From NCBI RefSeq assembly GCF_004364325.1, contig NZ_SOCP01000011.1, forward strand, positions 62,001-126,000: a DNA stretch of 64,000 bases, written 5' to 3'. Shown here piece after piece: positions 23,641 to 32,109 of this stretch. The position numbers were made by a program, and so were the translations under genes. This DNA is from Actinophytocola oryzae (lineage in GTDB: Bacteria > Actinomycetota > Actinomycetes > Mycobacteriales > Pseudonocardiaceae). The notes beneath the pieces were generated by a model that saw nothing but the letters and a program-made list of their open reading frames with translations, was not told the DNA's origin and ran no database searches. Position 1 is the first letter of the stretch, and the number at the start of each line of letters is the position of its first letter.

Positions 23641-24495
23641 GTGAGCCTCCCCGAGCTGTGTTCGTTGATCGCCGCCAACCACGGACGGGACGACGTCGAC
23701 TGGCTTTTCCTGGCGCGGACCGACGAGGTCGGCGAGCCGACGCCGCTGCTGACCGGCCCGGCCGTGGGGCTCGTCGCGGCGGGGGCCAAGCGGGCCGCGC
23801 TCGGCGACCGGACCTACGACTACCGCGCCGGGCAGTACCTGGCCGTGTCGGTCGACCTGCCGGTGACCAGCACGTACACGGAGGCGCCGTTCCTCGGGAT
23901 CGGGCTGTGGCTGGAGCCCTCGGCGATCGCGGAGCTGCTGCTCGACACCGACCGGTCCGTCACGCGTGCCGCCAACCACCCCGGCATCGCGGTCAGCGAC
24001 GCCTCCCCCGAGCTGATCGACGCGTTCACCCGGCTGCTGCGGCTGCTCGACCGGCCCGACGACCTGCGGGTCCTGGCCCCGATGATCAAACGTGAGATCG
24101 TCTGGCGGCTGATCACCGGGCCGCAGGGCGCGATGGTGCGCCAGATCGGACTGGCCGACAGCACGCTCACCCACGTCGGCCGCGCGATCAGGTGGATCCG
24201 GGAACACCACGCCGAACCGCTGCGGATCGAGGAGCTGGCGCGGCTGTCCCGGATGAGCACGACATCGTTCCACCGCCACTTCCGTGCCGTCACCGCGATG
24301 ACCCCGGTGCAGTACCAGAAGAGCATCCGGCTGCACGAGGCCCGGCTGCTGCTCGTGGACCGCACCCACGACGTCACCACGGTCGGCTACCTCGTCGGCT
24401 ACGAGAGCGCCTCACAGTTCAGCCGAGAGTACCGGCGCCAGTTCGGTCTTCCACCCGGTCGTGACGCCGAACGCCTGCGCCACGCCAACGCCTGA
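23641..24495 (+). CDS. AraC-family transcription regulator
   Basis: A 284-aa regulator. The N-terminal AraC_N-type cupin region (about 10-150) contains DYRAGQYLAVSVDLPVTS and LWLEPSAIAELLL. The C-terminal double HTH (about 185-275) reads IREHHAEPLRIEELARLSRM, FHRHFRAVTAMTPVQYQK and VGYESASQFSREYRRQFG. GTG start. It is divergent from the aldo/keto reductase, a frequent pairing in which the regulator senses an aldehyde or related compound (inference). Confidence 0.92.
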   Translation: MSLPELCSLIAANHGRDDVDWLFLARTDEVGEPTPLLTGPAVGLVAAGAKRAALGDRTYDYRAGQYLAVSVDLPVTSTYTEAPFLGIGLWLEPSAIAELLLDTDRSVTRAANHPGIAVSDASPELIDAFTRLLRLLDRPDDLRVLAPMIKREIVWRLITGPQGAMVRQIGLADSTLTHVGRAIRWIREHHAEPLRIEELARLSRMSTTSFHRHFRAVTAMTPVQYQKSIRLHEARLLLVDRTHDVTTVGYLVGYESASQFSREYRRQFGLPPGRDAERLRHANA

Positions 24496-24539
24496 ACGCG
24501 ATAATGGACTCTCGCCGAGATCTTCCAGGGGAGTCCACT

Positions 24540-26483
24540 TTGCGATCACACAGACAGCTGCTCGTTGCCGTGCTCGCGGCGGTCACGGCAGCGGGGACGG
24601 TCACCGCGACCGCGGCGGCCGACACAGCCGAACACGACTATCCGGTCGTCGGCGGGGTGGTGCGGGACAACGTCGACAAGGCACACAGCCCGCTGACCGA
24701 GGCCGGCTCCTCAGGCAGGCGCGCAGAGGCGCCCGCCGAGGACTACGTGCGGGGCATCGACGTCGCGCGCTACCAGCACGACGGCGGCGACATCGACTGG
24801 TCGCAGGTCGCCGGTAGCGGCATCCGGTTCGTCGGGGTCAAGGCCACCGAGGGCGACTACTACGAGAACCCCTACTTCGCGGACGACCAGGACGCCGCGC
24901 GTGCCGCGGGGATGTACGCGTTCGCCTACCACTTCGGCACCCCCAACGACTCCGGCGGTGTCGCGCAGGCCGACTACTTCGTCGACCGCGCCGGGTACAC
25001 ACCGGACGGCAGGACGCTGAGTCCCGTACTGGACATGGAGTACAACCCGTACGACACCGCGAACGTCTGCTACGACAAGACACCCGCCGAGCTGGTCACG
25101 TGGATCCAGGACTTCGTCGGCGAGGTCAAGGTCCGCACGGGCGCGACCGCGATGATCTACACCGCGCCCACCTTCTGGAGCGACTGCACGGCCAACAGCA
25201 CCGCCTTCGCCGCGCACCCGCTGTGGATAGCCAACTACGGGGTCGCCGCGCCGACCGTGCCCAGCGCCTGGGGCGGCTGGACGTTCTGGCAGTACAGCAA
25301 GTCCACCGCCGTGCCGGGCATCTCGGGCGACGTGGACGGCAACTACGTCAGCGGCGGTGAGGCCGCGCTCGACTCACTCGCGGCCAAGGCCGCCGGCTAC
25401 ACCGCCGCGACACCGACCCGGGTACTCGACACACGCAACGCCACCGGTGTCGGCACGACCACCCCGCTCGGCGCGGGCGGTGTGGTCACCGTGGACCTGT
25501 CGGGTCGGTTACCCGCCACCGCGACAGCCGCGGTCCTGAACGTCACCGGCATAGCGACGGCGACGACGTACGTCACGGTCTGGCCGGGCGGCCGCGCGCG
25601 GCCCAACGCCTCCAACCTGAACCTGGTCGCGGGCGACGTCCGGTCGAACCTGGTGACCGTGCAGGTCGGGCCTGACCGCAAGATCTCCCTGTTCAACAAC
25701 GCGGGCAACACACATCTGCTCGCCGACCTCGCGGGCTGGTACGCCACCGACGCGACCGGCCTGCACACCGCGCTGTCGCCGCAGCGCGTGCTCGACACCC
25801 GCTCCGGCGCGGGCACCCCGCTCGGCGCGCAGGGCACGCTCACGCTCGACCTGTCGTCGAAGGTCCCGTCGGACGCCACCGCGGTGACGATCAACCTCAC
25901 CGGCGTCGGCGCGACCAGCGGCACGTTCGTGTCGGCCTGGCCGACCGGCGAGGCCCGGCCGAACGTGTCGAGCCTGAACCTGGGCAACGCCAACGCGACA
26001 CCGAACCTCGTCACGGTGAAGCTCGGCACGAACCGGTCGGTCAGCCTGTTCAACAACGCCGGCTCGACGCACCTGCTGGCCGACCTCGCCGGCTACTACT
26101 CCCCCGACTCCGGTTCGCGGTTCATCGCCGTGCCGCCGCAACGCCTGGTGGACTCGCGCAGCGGCAGCGCGAGCTGGACGGCGGTCGGCGGCGGCGGGAA
26201 CGCACTCGCGCTGCCGATGCTCAACCCGGTGCCTGCCAGCGCGACCGGCGTGATCCTGAACGTCACGGGTATCGCGCCCACGAGTGACACGTTCGTGTCG
26301 GTGTACCCGAGGACGGGCACCACACCGACGCGCCCCGGCTCGTCGAACCTCAACCTGGTCGCGGGGCAGACCGTGCCGAACCTGGTGTCGGTCGCGACCG
26401 GCACGCACACCGACGTGTGGTTGTTCAACAACGCGGGCGGGATCAACCTGATCGCGGACCTCGCCGGCTACTTCACCCCGTAG
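24540..26483 (+). CDS. Secreted GH25 muramidase with RVLDTR-type repeats
   Basis: A 647-aa exported lysozyme-like enzyme. TTG at 24540 was chosen for its GGGGAG site 6 nt upstream and because a signal peptide (LLVAVLAAVTAAGTVTATAAA) then follows directly. The GH25 domain (about 65-290) has GIDVARYQ, DIDWSQVAGSGIRFVGVKATEG, catalytic-type DxE in LDMEYNPYD, YTAPTFW and WTFWQYS. The C-terminal ~370 residues are three copies of a beta-rich actinobacterial surface repeat, starting RVLDTR and ending LFNNAGxxxLLADLAGxY. Likely acts on peptidoglycan outside the cell. The 3' end overlaps the convergent globin gene by 11 bp. Confidence 0.9.
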   Translation: MRSHRQLLVAVLAAVTAAGTVTATAAADTAEHDYPVVGGVVRDNVDKAHSPLTEAGSSGRRAEAPAEDYVRGIDVARYQHDGGDIDWSQVAGSGIRFVGVKATEGDYYENPYFADDQDAARAAGMYAFAYHFGTPNDSGGVAQADYFVDRAGYTPDGRTLSPVLDMEYNPYDTANVCYDKTPAELVTWIQDFVGEVKVRTGATAMIYTAPTFWSDCTANSTAFAAHPLWIANYGVAAPTVPSAWGGWTFWQYSKSTAVPGISGDVDGNYVSGGEAALDSLAAKAAGYTAATPTRVLDTRNATGVGTTTPLGAGGVVTVDLSGRLPATATAAVLNVTGIATATTYVTVWPGGRARPNASNLNLVAGDVRSNLVTVQVGPDRKISLFNNAGNTHLLADLAGWYATDATGLHTALSPQRVLDTRSGAGTPLGAQGTLTLDLSSKVPSDATAVTINLTGVGATSGTFVSAWPTGEARPNVSSLNLGNANATPNLVTVKLGTNRSVSLFNNAGSTHLLADLAGYYSPDSGSRFIAVPPQRLVDSRSGSASWTAVGGGGNALALPMLNPVPASATGVILNVTGIAPTSDTFVSVYPRTGTTPTRPGSSNLNLVAGQTVPNLVSVATGTHTDVWLFNNAGGINLIADLAGYFTP

Positions 26484-27012
26484 TGGCGGACGGCCCGGGG
26501 GCGGCGGCGTCCCCGGGCCGCAGGCCCTCCCACGACCGACTCTCGCTCGGTCGCTCCGCATCGTGGGCCGTTCCGCAAGCTCCACTCCAGGACCAGTGCG
26601 GGACGTGCATTCCAGCGGGGACGTCGTCCTTCGAGCCGTGGTAGCGCGACATGGTCGTCGTGGTGGCCCACGCGAAGTAGTCGTGGAGGACCTGCCGCGT
26701 CGGGTCGGCCAGCCCCACGTCGTCCAGGGCCTGGTCGAAGCACTCGATGGCGCGCCGGTCCATCTCGTCGTGCGGGCCGTTGCCGCTGTGCATGCGCACG
26801 ACCAGTGTCTCGTCGCCGTAGTCGTCGGAGTAGGTGGTGGGCCCGCCCAGGGCCTCCGCCCAGTACGCGGCGAGCCGCTCGCTGTGCTGGGGGTGGTAAC
26901 CGTGGCTGAAGGCGTGGCTGACCACCTCGTCGGCCAGCACCCGTTCGTGCCACGCCTCGGCGAGGCGGCGCAGGCCCGCGTCACCGCCCGCAGCTTCGTA
27001 GACGCTCTCCAT
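26473..27012 (-). CDS. Group II truncated hemoglobin-like protein
   Basis: A 179-aa globin of the trHbO group. It matches MESVYEAAGGDAGLRRLAEA, HAFSHGYHPQHSERLAAYWAEALGG, SDDYGDETLVVRMHSGNG and FDQALDDVGL. The C-terminal part beyond residue 130 carries YHGSKDDVPAGMHVPHW and a Ser/Gly/Pro tail and is longer than usual. Role is probably O2/NO binding. Divergent from a TetR-type gene across 77 bp, which probably represses it. Confidence 0.8.
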   Translation of the reverse strand: MESVYEAAGGDAGLRRLAEAWHERVLADEVVSHAFSHGYHPQHSERLAAYWAEALGGPTTYSDDYGDETLVVRMHSGNGPHDEMDRRAIECFDQALDDVGLADPTRQVLHDYFAWATTTTMSRYHGSKDDVPAGMHVPHWSWSGACGTAHDAERPSESRSWEGLRPGDAAAPGPSATTG

Positions 27013-27059
27013 GCGCCACAGCATGCCACTCCACTTCGAAGCAGATGTTATCGTCATCT

Positions 27060-27076
27060 GGATGCTCGAAGCATCC
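27060..27076. promoter_or_regulatory. Palindromic operator between globin and TetR genes
   Basis: Perfect 7-3-7 palindrome GGATGCT-CGA-AGCATCC, 13 bp before the TetR start; a second palindrome CTTCGAAG lies at 27033. Size and position fit TetR autoregulation of both divergent genes. Confidence 0.6.
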
Positions 27077-27089
27077 GGAAGGGGTGTCG

Positions 27090-28127
27090 ATGGTCAGGCT
27101 GACGCGGGCTGAGCAGCAGGAACGAAACCGGGACGCCGTGCTGGCCGCAGCCCGCGACGAGTTCGCCGAGCGCGGGTACGCGGACGCCAAGGTCGACCGG
27201 ATCGCGGAGCGGGCCGAGCTGACGCGTGGGGCGGTCTACTCGAACTTCCCCAGCAAGCGCGCCCTCTACCTGGCGGTCCTGCTCGAGGCGCTCTCCCCTG
27301 CCGCCGCCGTGCCGGCCGACGCGCCCGCACTGCACGATGCCGTCGCCGCGTTCGCCAGGGTGTGGCTCGAACGGCTGCCGCTGACGGGTGACCAGTCGGC
27401 GGGCAAGCACCTGCGCCTGCGGTCCCTGTCCGGGGTGTTCGACGACGAGCGGGGTCGCGCCGCGCTCACGCAGGTCATGCGTCTGGAGTCGGTGCTGCTC
27501 GGGCTGGCGTTCGAGTCGTGCGTGCCCAGGGGCGGGCGGCGGGTGCGGCTCGCGGAACTGGTGCTCACGACGCTGACCGGCGCCACGCACCTCGCGGAGA
27601 AGGCCCCCGGCCTCGGCGACCCGTTCGACGTGGTCCGCGCGTGCCGGCACCTGGCGAGCCTCGACCTCGGCGACACGTGGGACCCGCCGCACCTGCCGTT
27701 CGTGTCGCCCGCGCAGGCCGTGCACGAGGACTGGACACCGCCGGGGGCACTGTCGGACCTGGTCACGGGCGAGACGGTCGACTTCGCCGGGGACGGGCTG
27801 CTCGTGGTGCTCGGCGTCCACCGGCTGGGAGCGGTCGAGGAGGCCGTGCGGGCGGGCGAGCGGGTCACGGTCGCCGTGGTGACCGGAGACCACGAGGAGC
27901 TGGGCCGGCTCGTGCGGCTGCGGGCCCGCGACCTCGCCGGGTGCGTGCGCGCGGGGTCGTGGCCCCGGATGGTGCTGGACACGCACGGCACGGTCGCGGC
28001 GGCGGTCGGGGCACGCGAGGCCGACGACACCGAGGCCGCCGTGCGGGTCGAGGCGGGAGCCGTCGTCGCGAGGGCGTCCGGCCACGGCGCCGGCCACGCG
28101 GTCGGCGCGAGCCGGTCCCGGCGATGA
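27090..28127 (+). CDS. TetR-family regulator with extra C-terminal domain
   Basis: A 345-aa protein, against about 200 usual for TetR. The N-terminal HTH is clear (RDAVLAAARDEFAERGYADA, IAERAELTRGAVYSNFPSKR). The normal ligand domain runs to about 200. A further ~130 residues (PPGALSDLVTGETVDFAGDG, LLVVLGVHRL, RVTVAVVTGDHEELGRLV, PRMVLDTHGTVAAAVGA) have the strand order of a thioredoxin/TlpA-like fold but no active-site CxxC. The stop overlaps the next gene by ATGA. ATG at 27090 follows GGAAGGGG. Confidence 0.8.
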   Translation: MVRLTRAEQQERNRDAVLAAARDEFAERGYADAKVDRIAERAELTRGAVYSNFPSKRALYLAVLLEALSPAAAVPADAPALHDAVAAFARVWLERLPLTGDQSAGKHLRLRSLSGVFDDERGRAALTQVMRLESVLLGLAFESCVPRGGRRVRLAELVLTTLTGATHLAEKAPGLGDPFDVVRACRHLASLDLGDTWDPPHLPFVSPAQAVHEDWTPPGALSDLVTGETVDFAGDGLLVVLGVHRLGAVEEAVRAGERVTVAVVTGDHEELGRLVRLRARDLAGCVRAGSWPRMVLDTHGTVAAAVGAREADDTEAAVRVEAGAVVARASGHGAGHAVGASRSRR

Positions 28128-28666
28128 CCGACGTGCTGCACGCCCTGCGCTGCATGGGTTTCACCGGTCCGGGGCGGATCGCGGCCGCCACCGGCCTCGA
28201 CGAGTCCACTGTGGAGTCCGAGTTGATCGACCTCGCGGTCGCCGGGCTCGTGACCCGTACCACGGGTGTCTTCGGCGGCTGGGGCCTCACCGAGGCGGGC
28301 CGGGCCGAGGACGCGAGACGAGCGGGCGCGGCACTGGCCGACGACGCCGTGCGAGCGGTGATCACCAAGGGCTACAACGACTTCCTCGTGCTCAACCCCG
28401 AGCTGCTCGACCTCTGCACCGCGTGGCAGACGGGAGCGGACCGCCGGGTGGTGCTGCGACTGTTCACGGACTTCCACGCCAGGGCCGACTCCGTGCTCGC
28501 GGCCCTGCCGCCGCAGTTCGGCCGGTACCGGACGCGGCTCGCGACCGCACTGGACCGCGTCCGCGCGGGCGACGAGCGGTTCGTGGCCGACGACCTCGAG
28601 GCCTACCACACGGTGTGGTTCCAGCTCCACGAGGATCTGCTCACAACACTGGGCATCCCGCGGTGA
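28124..28666 (+). CDS. Winged-helix regulator-like protein
   Basis: A 180-aa protein. The N-terminal ~65 residues look like a winged helix (VLHALRCMGFTGPGRIAAAT, LDESTVESELIDLAVAGLV, GWGLTEAGRAE). The remainder is helical with LNPELLDLCTAWQTG and FHARADSVLAALPPQFGRY. It is coupled by 4-bp overlaps to both the TetR fusion and the PPDK-like gene. This gene pair, regulator plus short PPDK-like protein, is known from other actinomycetes; the role is unclear. Confidence 0.7.
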   Translation: MTDVLHALRCMGFTGPGRIAAATGLDESTVESELIDLAVAGLVTRTTGVFGGWGLTEAGRAEDARRAGAALADDAVRAVITKGYNDFLVLNPELLDLCTAWQTGADRRVVLRLFTDFHARADSVLAALPPQFGRYRTRLATALDRVRAGDERFVADDLEAYHTVWFQLHEDLLTTLGIPR

Positions 28667-29895
28667 GGTGGATCCGCCCACTCTCCCCCGACACCGCCGA
28701 GGACGCCGACGTCCTCGGCGCGAAGGCCGCCGGGCTGATCGTGTTGCGCCGCCTGCGTCTGCCGGTCCCGGCCGGTTTCGTCGTCGGCTCACCGGCGTGC
28801 CGCGACTTCCTGCGTGACGGCCACGTCCCGGACGGCCTGGACACCGAGCTGGCAACGGCGCTCCGCACGCTCGGCGCCGAACGGGTGTCGGTGCGCTCCG
28901 GTGCGGCGGTGTCGATGCCCGGCATGATGAACACGGTCCTGGACGTCGCACCCGCCGACGTGGCACCGGCGGTCGAGGCGGTGTTCTCGTCGTGGCACAC
29001 CCCGAGGGCGCGGACCTACCGGGAGCTGCACGGCATCCCCCACGACCTCGGGACCGCGGTGACCGTGCAGGCCATGGTGTTCGGTGACCGCGACGAACAC
29101 AGCGGCGCGGGCGTCGCGTTCAGCCGCGACCCGAACACCGGCGAGCCGACGCCGTTCGGCGACGTCCTCTTCGGACACCACGGCGTGGACGTGGTGTCGG
29201 GCGAGTCGGCCACGTCGCCGCTCGCCGAGCTGGCCGACCGGGAGCCCGCTGTGTGGGCCGACCTCGTGGCGTTCCTGGACCGGATCGAGGAGCACTACCG
29301 GGACGCGTGCTCGGTGGAGTTCACGTTCGAGTCGGGCAGGCTGTGGCTGCTGCAGGTGCGGGCAGGCGGCCTCACCGGCAGGGCCGCGGTCCGCGTGGCG
29401 GTGGACCTGGCCGACGCAGGCGTGATCACCCGCGCCGAGGCCGTGCGGCGCGCACACCACGACGTCGCCGACGTGGCGCGGATCGACGCCGCGGAGGTGT
29501 TCGCCCGGGGTTTCGGCGCGGTACCGGGCGTCGCCGTCGGCGCGGTGGCGACGACCGCCGACGCGGCCGTGCGGATGCCGCCGCCGGTGATCCTGGTGCG
29601 CCCGCACACGTCGCCCCTGGACATGCACGGCCTGGCGGCGGCGACCGGCATCGTGACCGCGACCGGCGGCCTCGCGAGCCACGCGGCGGTCGTGGCCAGG
29701 GCCATGGGCAAACCGGCGGTGGTGGCTGCCGACCTGGTCGTCGAGGGCACGTCGATCCGCGCGGGCGGACGGGAGCTGCCTGAAGGCACGCTGATCGCGA
29801 TCGACGGCACGTCCGGCGACGTGGTCGTCGGCTCGCCCCGGATCGTCACCGGCGAACCGGACCCACACCTGCGCCGGCTGCTCACGTGGGCGTGA
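28663..29895 (+). CDS. Short PEP/pyruvate-binding protein (PPDK-like, no C-terminal barrel)
   Basis: A 410-aa protein matching the ATP-grasp and swivelling phosphohistidine domains of pyruvate phosphate dikinase. Seen: VSVRSGAAVSMPGMMNTVLD, GVAFSRDPNTGE, EFTFESGRLWLLQVRAG and the phospho-His loop TGGLASHAAVVARAMGKPAVV (split: TGGLASHAA then ARAMGKPAVV). The ~350-residue PEP/pyruvate TIM barrel of full PPDK (about 870 aa) is missing, and the lid is shortened. It may transfer phosphate to or from a separate partner. GTG start overlaps the previous stop. Confidence 0.8.
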   Translation: MRWIRPLSPDTAEDADVLGAKAAGLIVLRRLRLPVPAGFVVGSPACRDFLRDGHVPDGLDTELATALRTLGAERVSVRSGAAVSMPGMMNTVLDVAPADVAPAVEAVFSSWHTPRARTYRELHGIPHDLGTAVTVQAMVFGDRDEHSGAGVAFSRDPNTGEPTPFGDVLFGHHGVDVVSGESATSPLAELADREPAVWADLVAFLDRIEEHYRDACSVEFTFESGRLWLLQVRAGGLTGRAAVRVAVDLADAGVITRAEAVRRAHHDVADVARIDAAEVFARGFGAVPGVAVGAVATTADAAVRMPPPVILVRPHTSPLDMHGLAAATGIVTATGGLASHAAVVARAMGKPAVVAADLVVEGTSIRAGGRELPEGTLIAIDGTSGDVVVGSPRIVTGEPDPHLRRLLTWA

Positions 29896-29899
29896 GCAC

Positions 29900-30784
29900 T
29901 CACCGGCGCAGCGCGGTCTCCCGCGCCATGTGCGAGAGCTTCTCGGGGTTGCGCACGGCGTAGAAGCCGGTGATGAGGCCCTCGTCGACACGCAACGCTA
30001 TGACGGTGTCGAGCTCGTCGTCGAACCGGAGCGCCAGCGCCGGGTAGCCGTTGACCTGCACCCGCCGCAGCGACCCTTCGCCGATCCTGCCCATCCCGAG
30101 CGCCAGCAGGCGGCCCACCTTGTCCGCGCCGACGACCGGCCGGGGCACGGCCTGTTTGATCCCGCCGCCGTCACCGAGGAAGACGACGTCCGGCGCGAGG
30201 ATGTCGAGCAGCTGTTGCAGGTCACCGGTCTCGGCCGCCCGCTGGAACGCGTCGAGCGCGTCCCTGGTGTCGGCCGGGGAGATCTCGCCTCGCGGCCTGC
30301 GTGCGGCGACGTGTGCCCGTGCCCGGTGGGCGATCTGGCGGACCGCGGCCGGGTTCTTGTCGACGGCCTCGGCGATCTCGTCGTAGTCGAGGTCGAACAC
30401 CTCACGCAGCACGAACACCGCCCGCTCGGTCGGCGTGAGGGTCTCCAGCACCAGCATCATCGCCATCGAGACGCTGTCGGCCAGCTCGACGTCCTCGGCC
30501 ACGTCCGGCGCGGTGAGCAGTGGCTCGGGCAGCCAGGATCCGACGTAGGACTCCCTGCGGCGGCCCAGGGTCCGCAGCCGGGTGAGGGCCTGGCGGGTGG
30601 TGATCCGGACCAGGTAGGCGCGCTGGTTGTGCACCGTGTCCAGGTCGACGCCCACCCAGCGCAGCCACGTCTCCTGGAGGACGTCCTCGGTGTCGGCGGC
30701 CGAGCCGAGCATCTCGTAGGCGATCGTGAACAGGAGGTTGCGGTGGGTGAGGAACACCTCGGTGGCGGGGTTGGTGGCAGCCAT
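29900..30784 (-). CDS. ECF41-type sigma factor with SnoaL-like C-terminus
   Basis: A 294-aa sigma factor of the SigJ/ECF41 group. Sigma-2: HRNLLFTIAYEMLGSAADTEDVLQETWLRW (two adjacent motifs); sigma-4: LTPTERAVFVLREVFDLDYDEIAEAV, NPAAVRQIAHRARAHV. The SnoaL-like C-terminal domain from about 175 (AFQRAAETGDLQQLLDIL, DVVFLGDGGG, GFYAVRNPEKLSHM) is the known regulatory extension that replaces an anti-sigma factor in ECF41. Divergent from a carboxymuconolactone decarboxylase-like gene, the standard ECF41 partner. ATG follows GAGGAG. Confidence 0.92.
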   Translation of the reverse strand: MAATNPATEVFLTHRNLLFTIAYEMLGSAADTEDVLQETWLRWVGVDLDTVHNQRAYLVRITTRQALTRLRTLGRRRESYVGSWLPEPLLTAPDVAEDVELADSVSMAMMLVLETLTPTERAVFVLREVFDLDYDEIAEAVDKNPAAVRQIAHRARAHVAARRPRGEISPADTRDALDAFQRAAETGDLQQLLDILAPDVVFLGDGGGIKQAVPRPVVGADKVGRLLALGMGRIGEGSLRRVQVNGYPALALRFDDELDTVIALRVDEGLITGFYAVRNPEKLSHMARETALRR

Positions 30785-30822
30785 GGGCGACTCCTCTGCA
30801 CGCTCGGCCGTGTCCCCCACGA

Positions 30823-30849
30823 GACACCGCGCCCCGCGCTCCTGTGACA
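30823..30849 (-). promoter_or_regulatory. ECF41-type promoter of the sigma gene
   Basis: On the minus strand: TGTCACA (30849-30843), 16 bp, TGTC (30826-30823). The known ECF41 consensus is TGTCACA near -35 and CGTC near -10, so the -35 is exact and the -10 matches 3 of 4. It suggests autoregulation. Confidence 0.6.
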
Positions 30850-30883
30850 TCGGGTCACTATGGCGCGCGTCACGTAGCCGCGC

Positions 30884-30910
30884 TGTCACACCGGCGGGGT
30901 CACCGGCATC
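30884..30910 (+). promoter_or_regulatory. ECF41-type promoter of the AhpD-like gene
   Basis: TGTCACA (30884-30890), 16 bp, CATC (30907-30910): exact -35 and 3 of 4 at the -10 of the ECF41 consensus, facing the partner gene 40 bp downstream. Confidence 0.6.
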
Positions 30911-30949
30911 TCGTGGTCGTCCAGTGACACCACGAGGGAGGACGAAGTC

Positions 30950-31432
30950 ATGGAACCCCGCATCGACCTGTTCGCCAACGAGATCGGCGCCAAGTTCGCC
31001 AAGCGGTTCGCCAACGCCGCCATGGTGATCGACCAGGCGTCGCTGCCGAAGGCGACCCAGGAGCTGGTGAACCTGCGTGCCAGCCAGATCAACGGCTGCG
31101 GCTGGTGCATCGACATGCACACCAAGGAGGCCGCCGCCTCGGGCGAGACCGCGGTCCGGCTCAACCTGGTCGCGGCCTGGCGCGAGTCGACCGTGTTCAC
31201 CGAGGCGGAGCAGGCCGCGCTTGCCCTCGCCGAGGAGGGAACCCGGCTCGCCGACGCCTACCAGGGCGTGTCCGACGAGACCTGGGCCCAGGTGCGCAAG
31301 CACTACGACGACGACCAGATCGTCGCGCTGGTCTCCCTGGTCGCTCTGATCAACGCGGCCAACCGGCTCGCCGTGGTCCTGCACCAGAAGGGCGGTTCCT
31401 ACGAGGCTGGCATGTTCGCCGCGTTCGACTGA
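30950..31432 (+). CDS. Carboxymuconolactone decarboxylase/AhpD-like protein
   Basis: A 160-aa all-helical protein of the CMD/AhpD family. The redox motif is ASQINGCGWCIDMHTKEA, with CxxC and the following His of AhpD-type peroxidase-related proteins, and the flanking LPKATQELVNLR. It probably acts as a peroxidase or disulfide reductase component in the cytosol. ATG follows GGGAGG. It is the partner of the divergent ECF41 sigma factor and is followed by hairpin repeats before the convergent cvnD. Confidence 0.88.
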   Translation: MEPRIDLFANEIGAKFAKRFANAAMVIDQASLPKATQELVNLRASQINGCGWCIDMHTKEAAASGETAVRLNLVAAWRESTVFTEAEQAALALAEEGTRLADAYQGVSDETWAQVRKHYDDDQIVALVSLVALINAANRLAVVLHQKGGSYEAGMFAAFD

Positions 31433-31439
31433 CCCGGTA

Positions 31440-31500
31440 AACGCACTGAAGGCGTCCTTCGGTACGCCCAGCGTCAGGAAGGAGTCCTTCAGTGCGTCGG
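31440..31500. repeat. Hairpin repeats between AhpD-like gene and cvnD
   Basis: Two copies (GAAGGCGTCCTTC and GAAGGAGTCCTTC) linked by GGTACGCCCAGCGTCAG, bounded by CGCACTGAAGG and CTTCAGTGCG. They fill the gap between two convergent stop codons. Confidence 0.8.
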
Positions 31501-32109
31501 CTACCTCACCCCCGCGCCGTGCGTCGCCACCCACCGTTCCATCGAGTACTCGACCATCGTGATCAGGGTGTTCTTCACCGAGTCGCGGTCGCGGGCGTCG
31601 CAGCCGACGATCGGGACCGACTCGGGGACCGCGAGCGCGTCGCGGACCTCGTCGACGGCGTGGGTCTGCTTGCCGTCGAAGCAGTTCAGCCCGACGACGT
31701 AGGGCAGGCCGCGATCCTCGAAGAAGTCGATCGGGGCGAACGAGTCCGCGAGGCGGCGGGTGTCGGTCAGCACCACGGCGCCGATCGCCCCGCGGACCAG
31801 GTCGTCCCACATGAACCAGAAGCGTTCCTGACCGGGGGTGCCGAACAGGTACAGCACCAGGTCGCGGTCGAGGTGCACGCGGCCGAAGTCCATCGCGACC
31901 GTGGTGGTCTGTTTGCGCGGCGTCGCGTCGATGTTGTCGATGCCGACGCTGGCCTCGGTCATGACCGCCTCGGTGGTCAGCGGCATGATCTCCGAGACCG
32001 AACCGACGAAAGTCGTCTTGCCGGCCCCGAAACCACCACCGACGACGATTTTCACCGACGTCATCGATGGCCCAGCGGCACTGCCCGCGTCAAAGCCGAC
32101 GGAGTCCAC
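31501..32109 (-). CDS. cvnD: Conservon GTP-binding protein CvnD
   Basis: A 202-aa Ras-like ATP/GTP-binding protein. P-loop GGGFGAGKTT, Thr-containing switch region, YLFGTPGQERFWFMWDDL (the G3-type TPGQ), and GLNCFDG in the base-binding position. Known: CvnD is the GTPase of four-gene conservons, acting with CvnB (roadblock), CvnC (DUF742) and CvnA (sensor kinase) at the membrane. GTG at 32109 gives MDSVGFD, close to the usual CvnD N-terminus; ATG at 32064 is the alternative. It overlaps cvnC by 20 bp. Confidence 0.92.
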   Translation of the reverse strand: MDSVGFDAGSAAGPSMTSVKIVVGGGFGAGKTTFVGSVSEIMPLTTEAVMTEASVGIDNIDATPRKQTTTVAMDFGRVHLDRDLVLYLFGTPGQERFWFMWDDLVRGAIGAVVLTDTRRLADSFAPIDFFEDRGLPYVVGLNCFDGKQTHAVDEVRDALAVPESVPIVGCDARDRDSVKNTLITMVEYSMERWVATHGAGVR

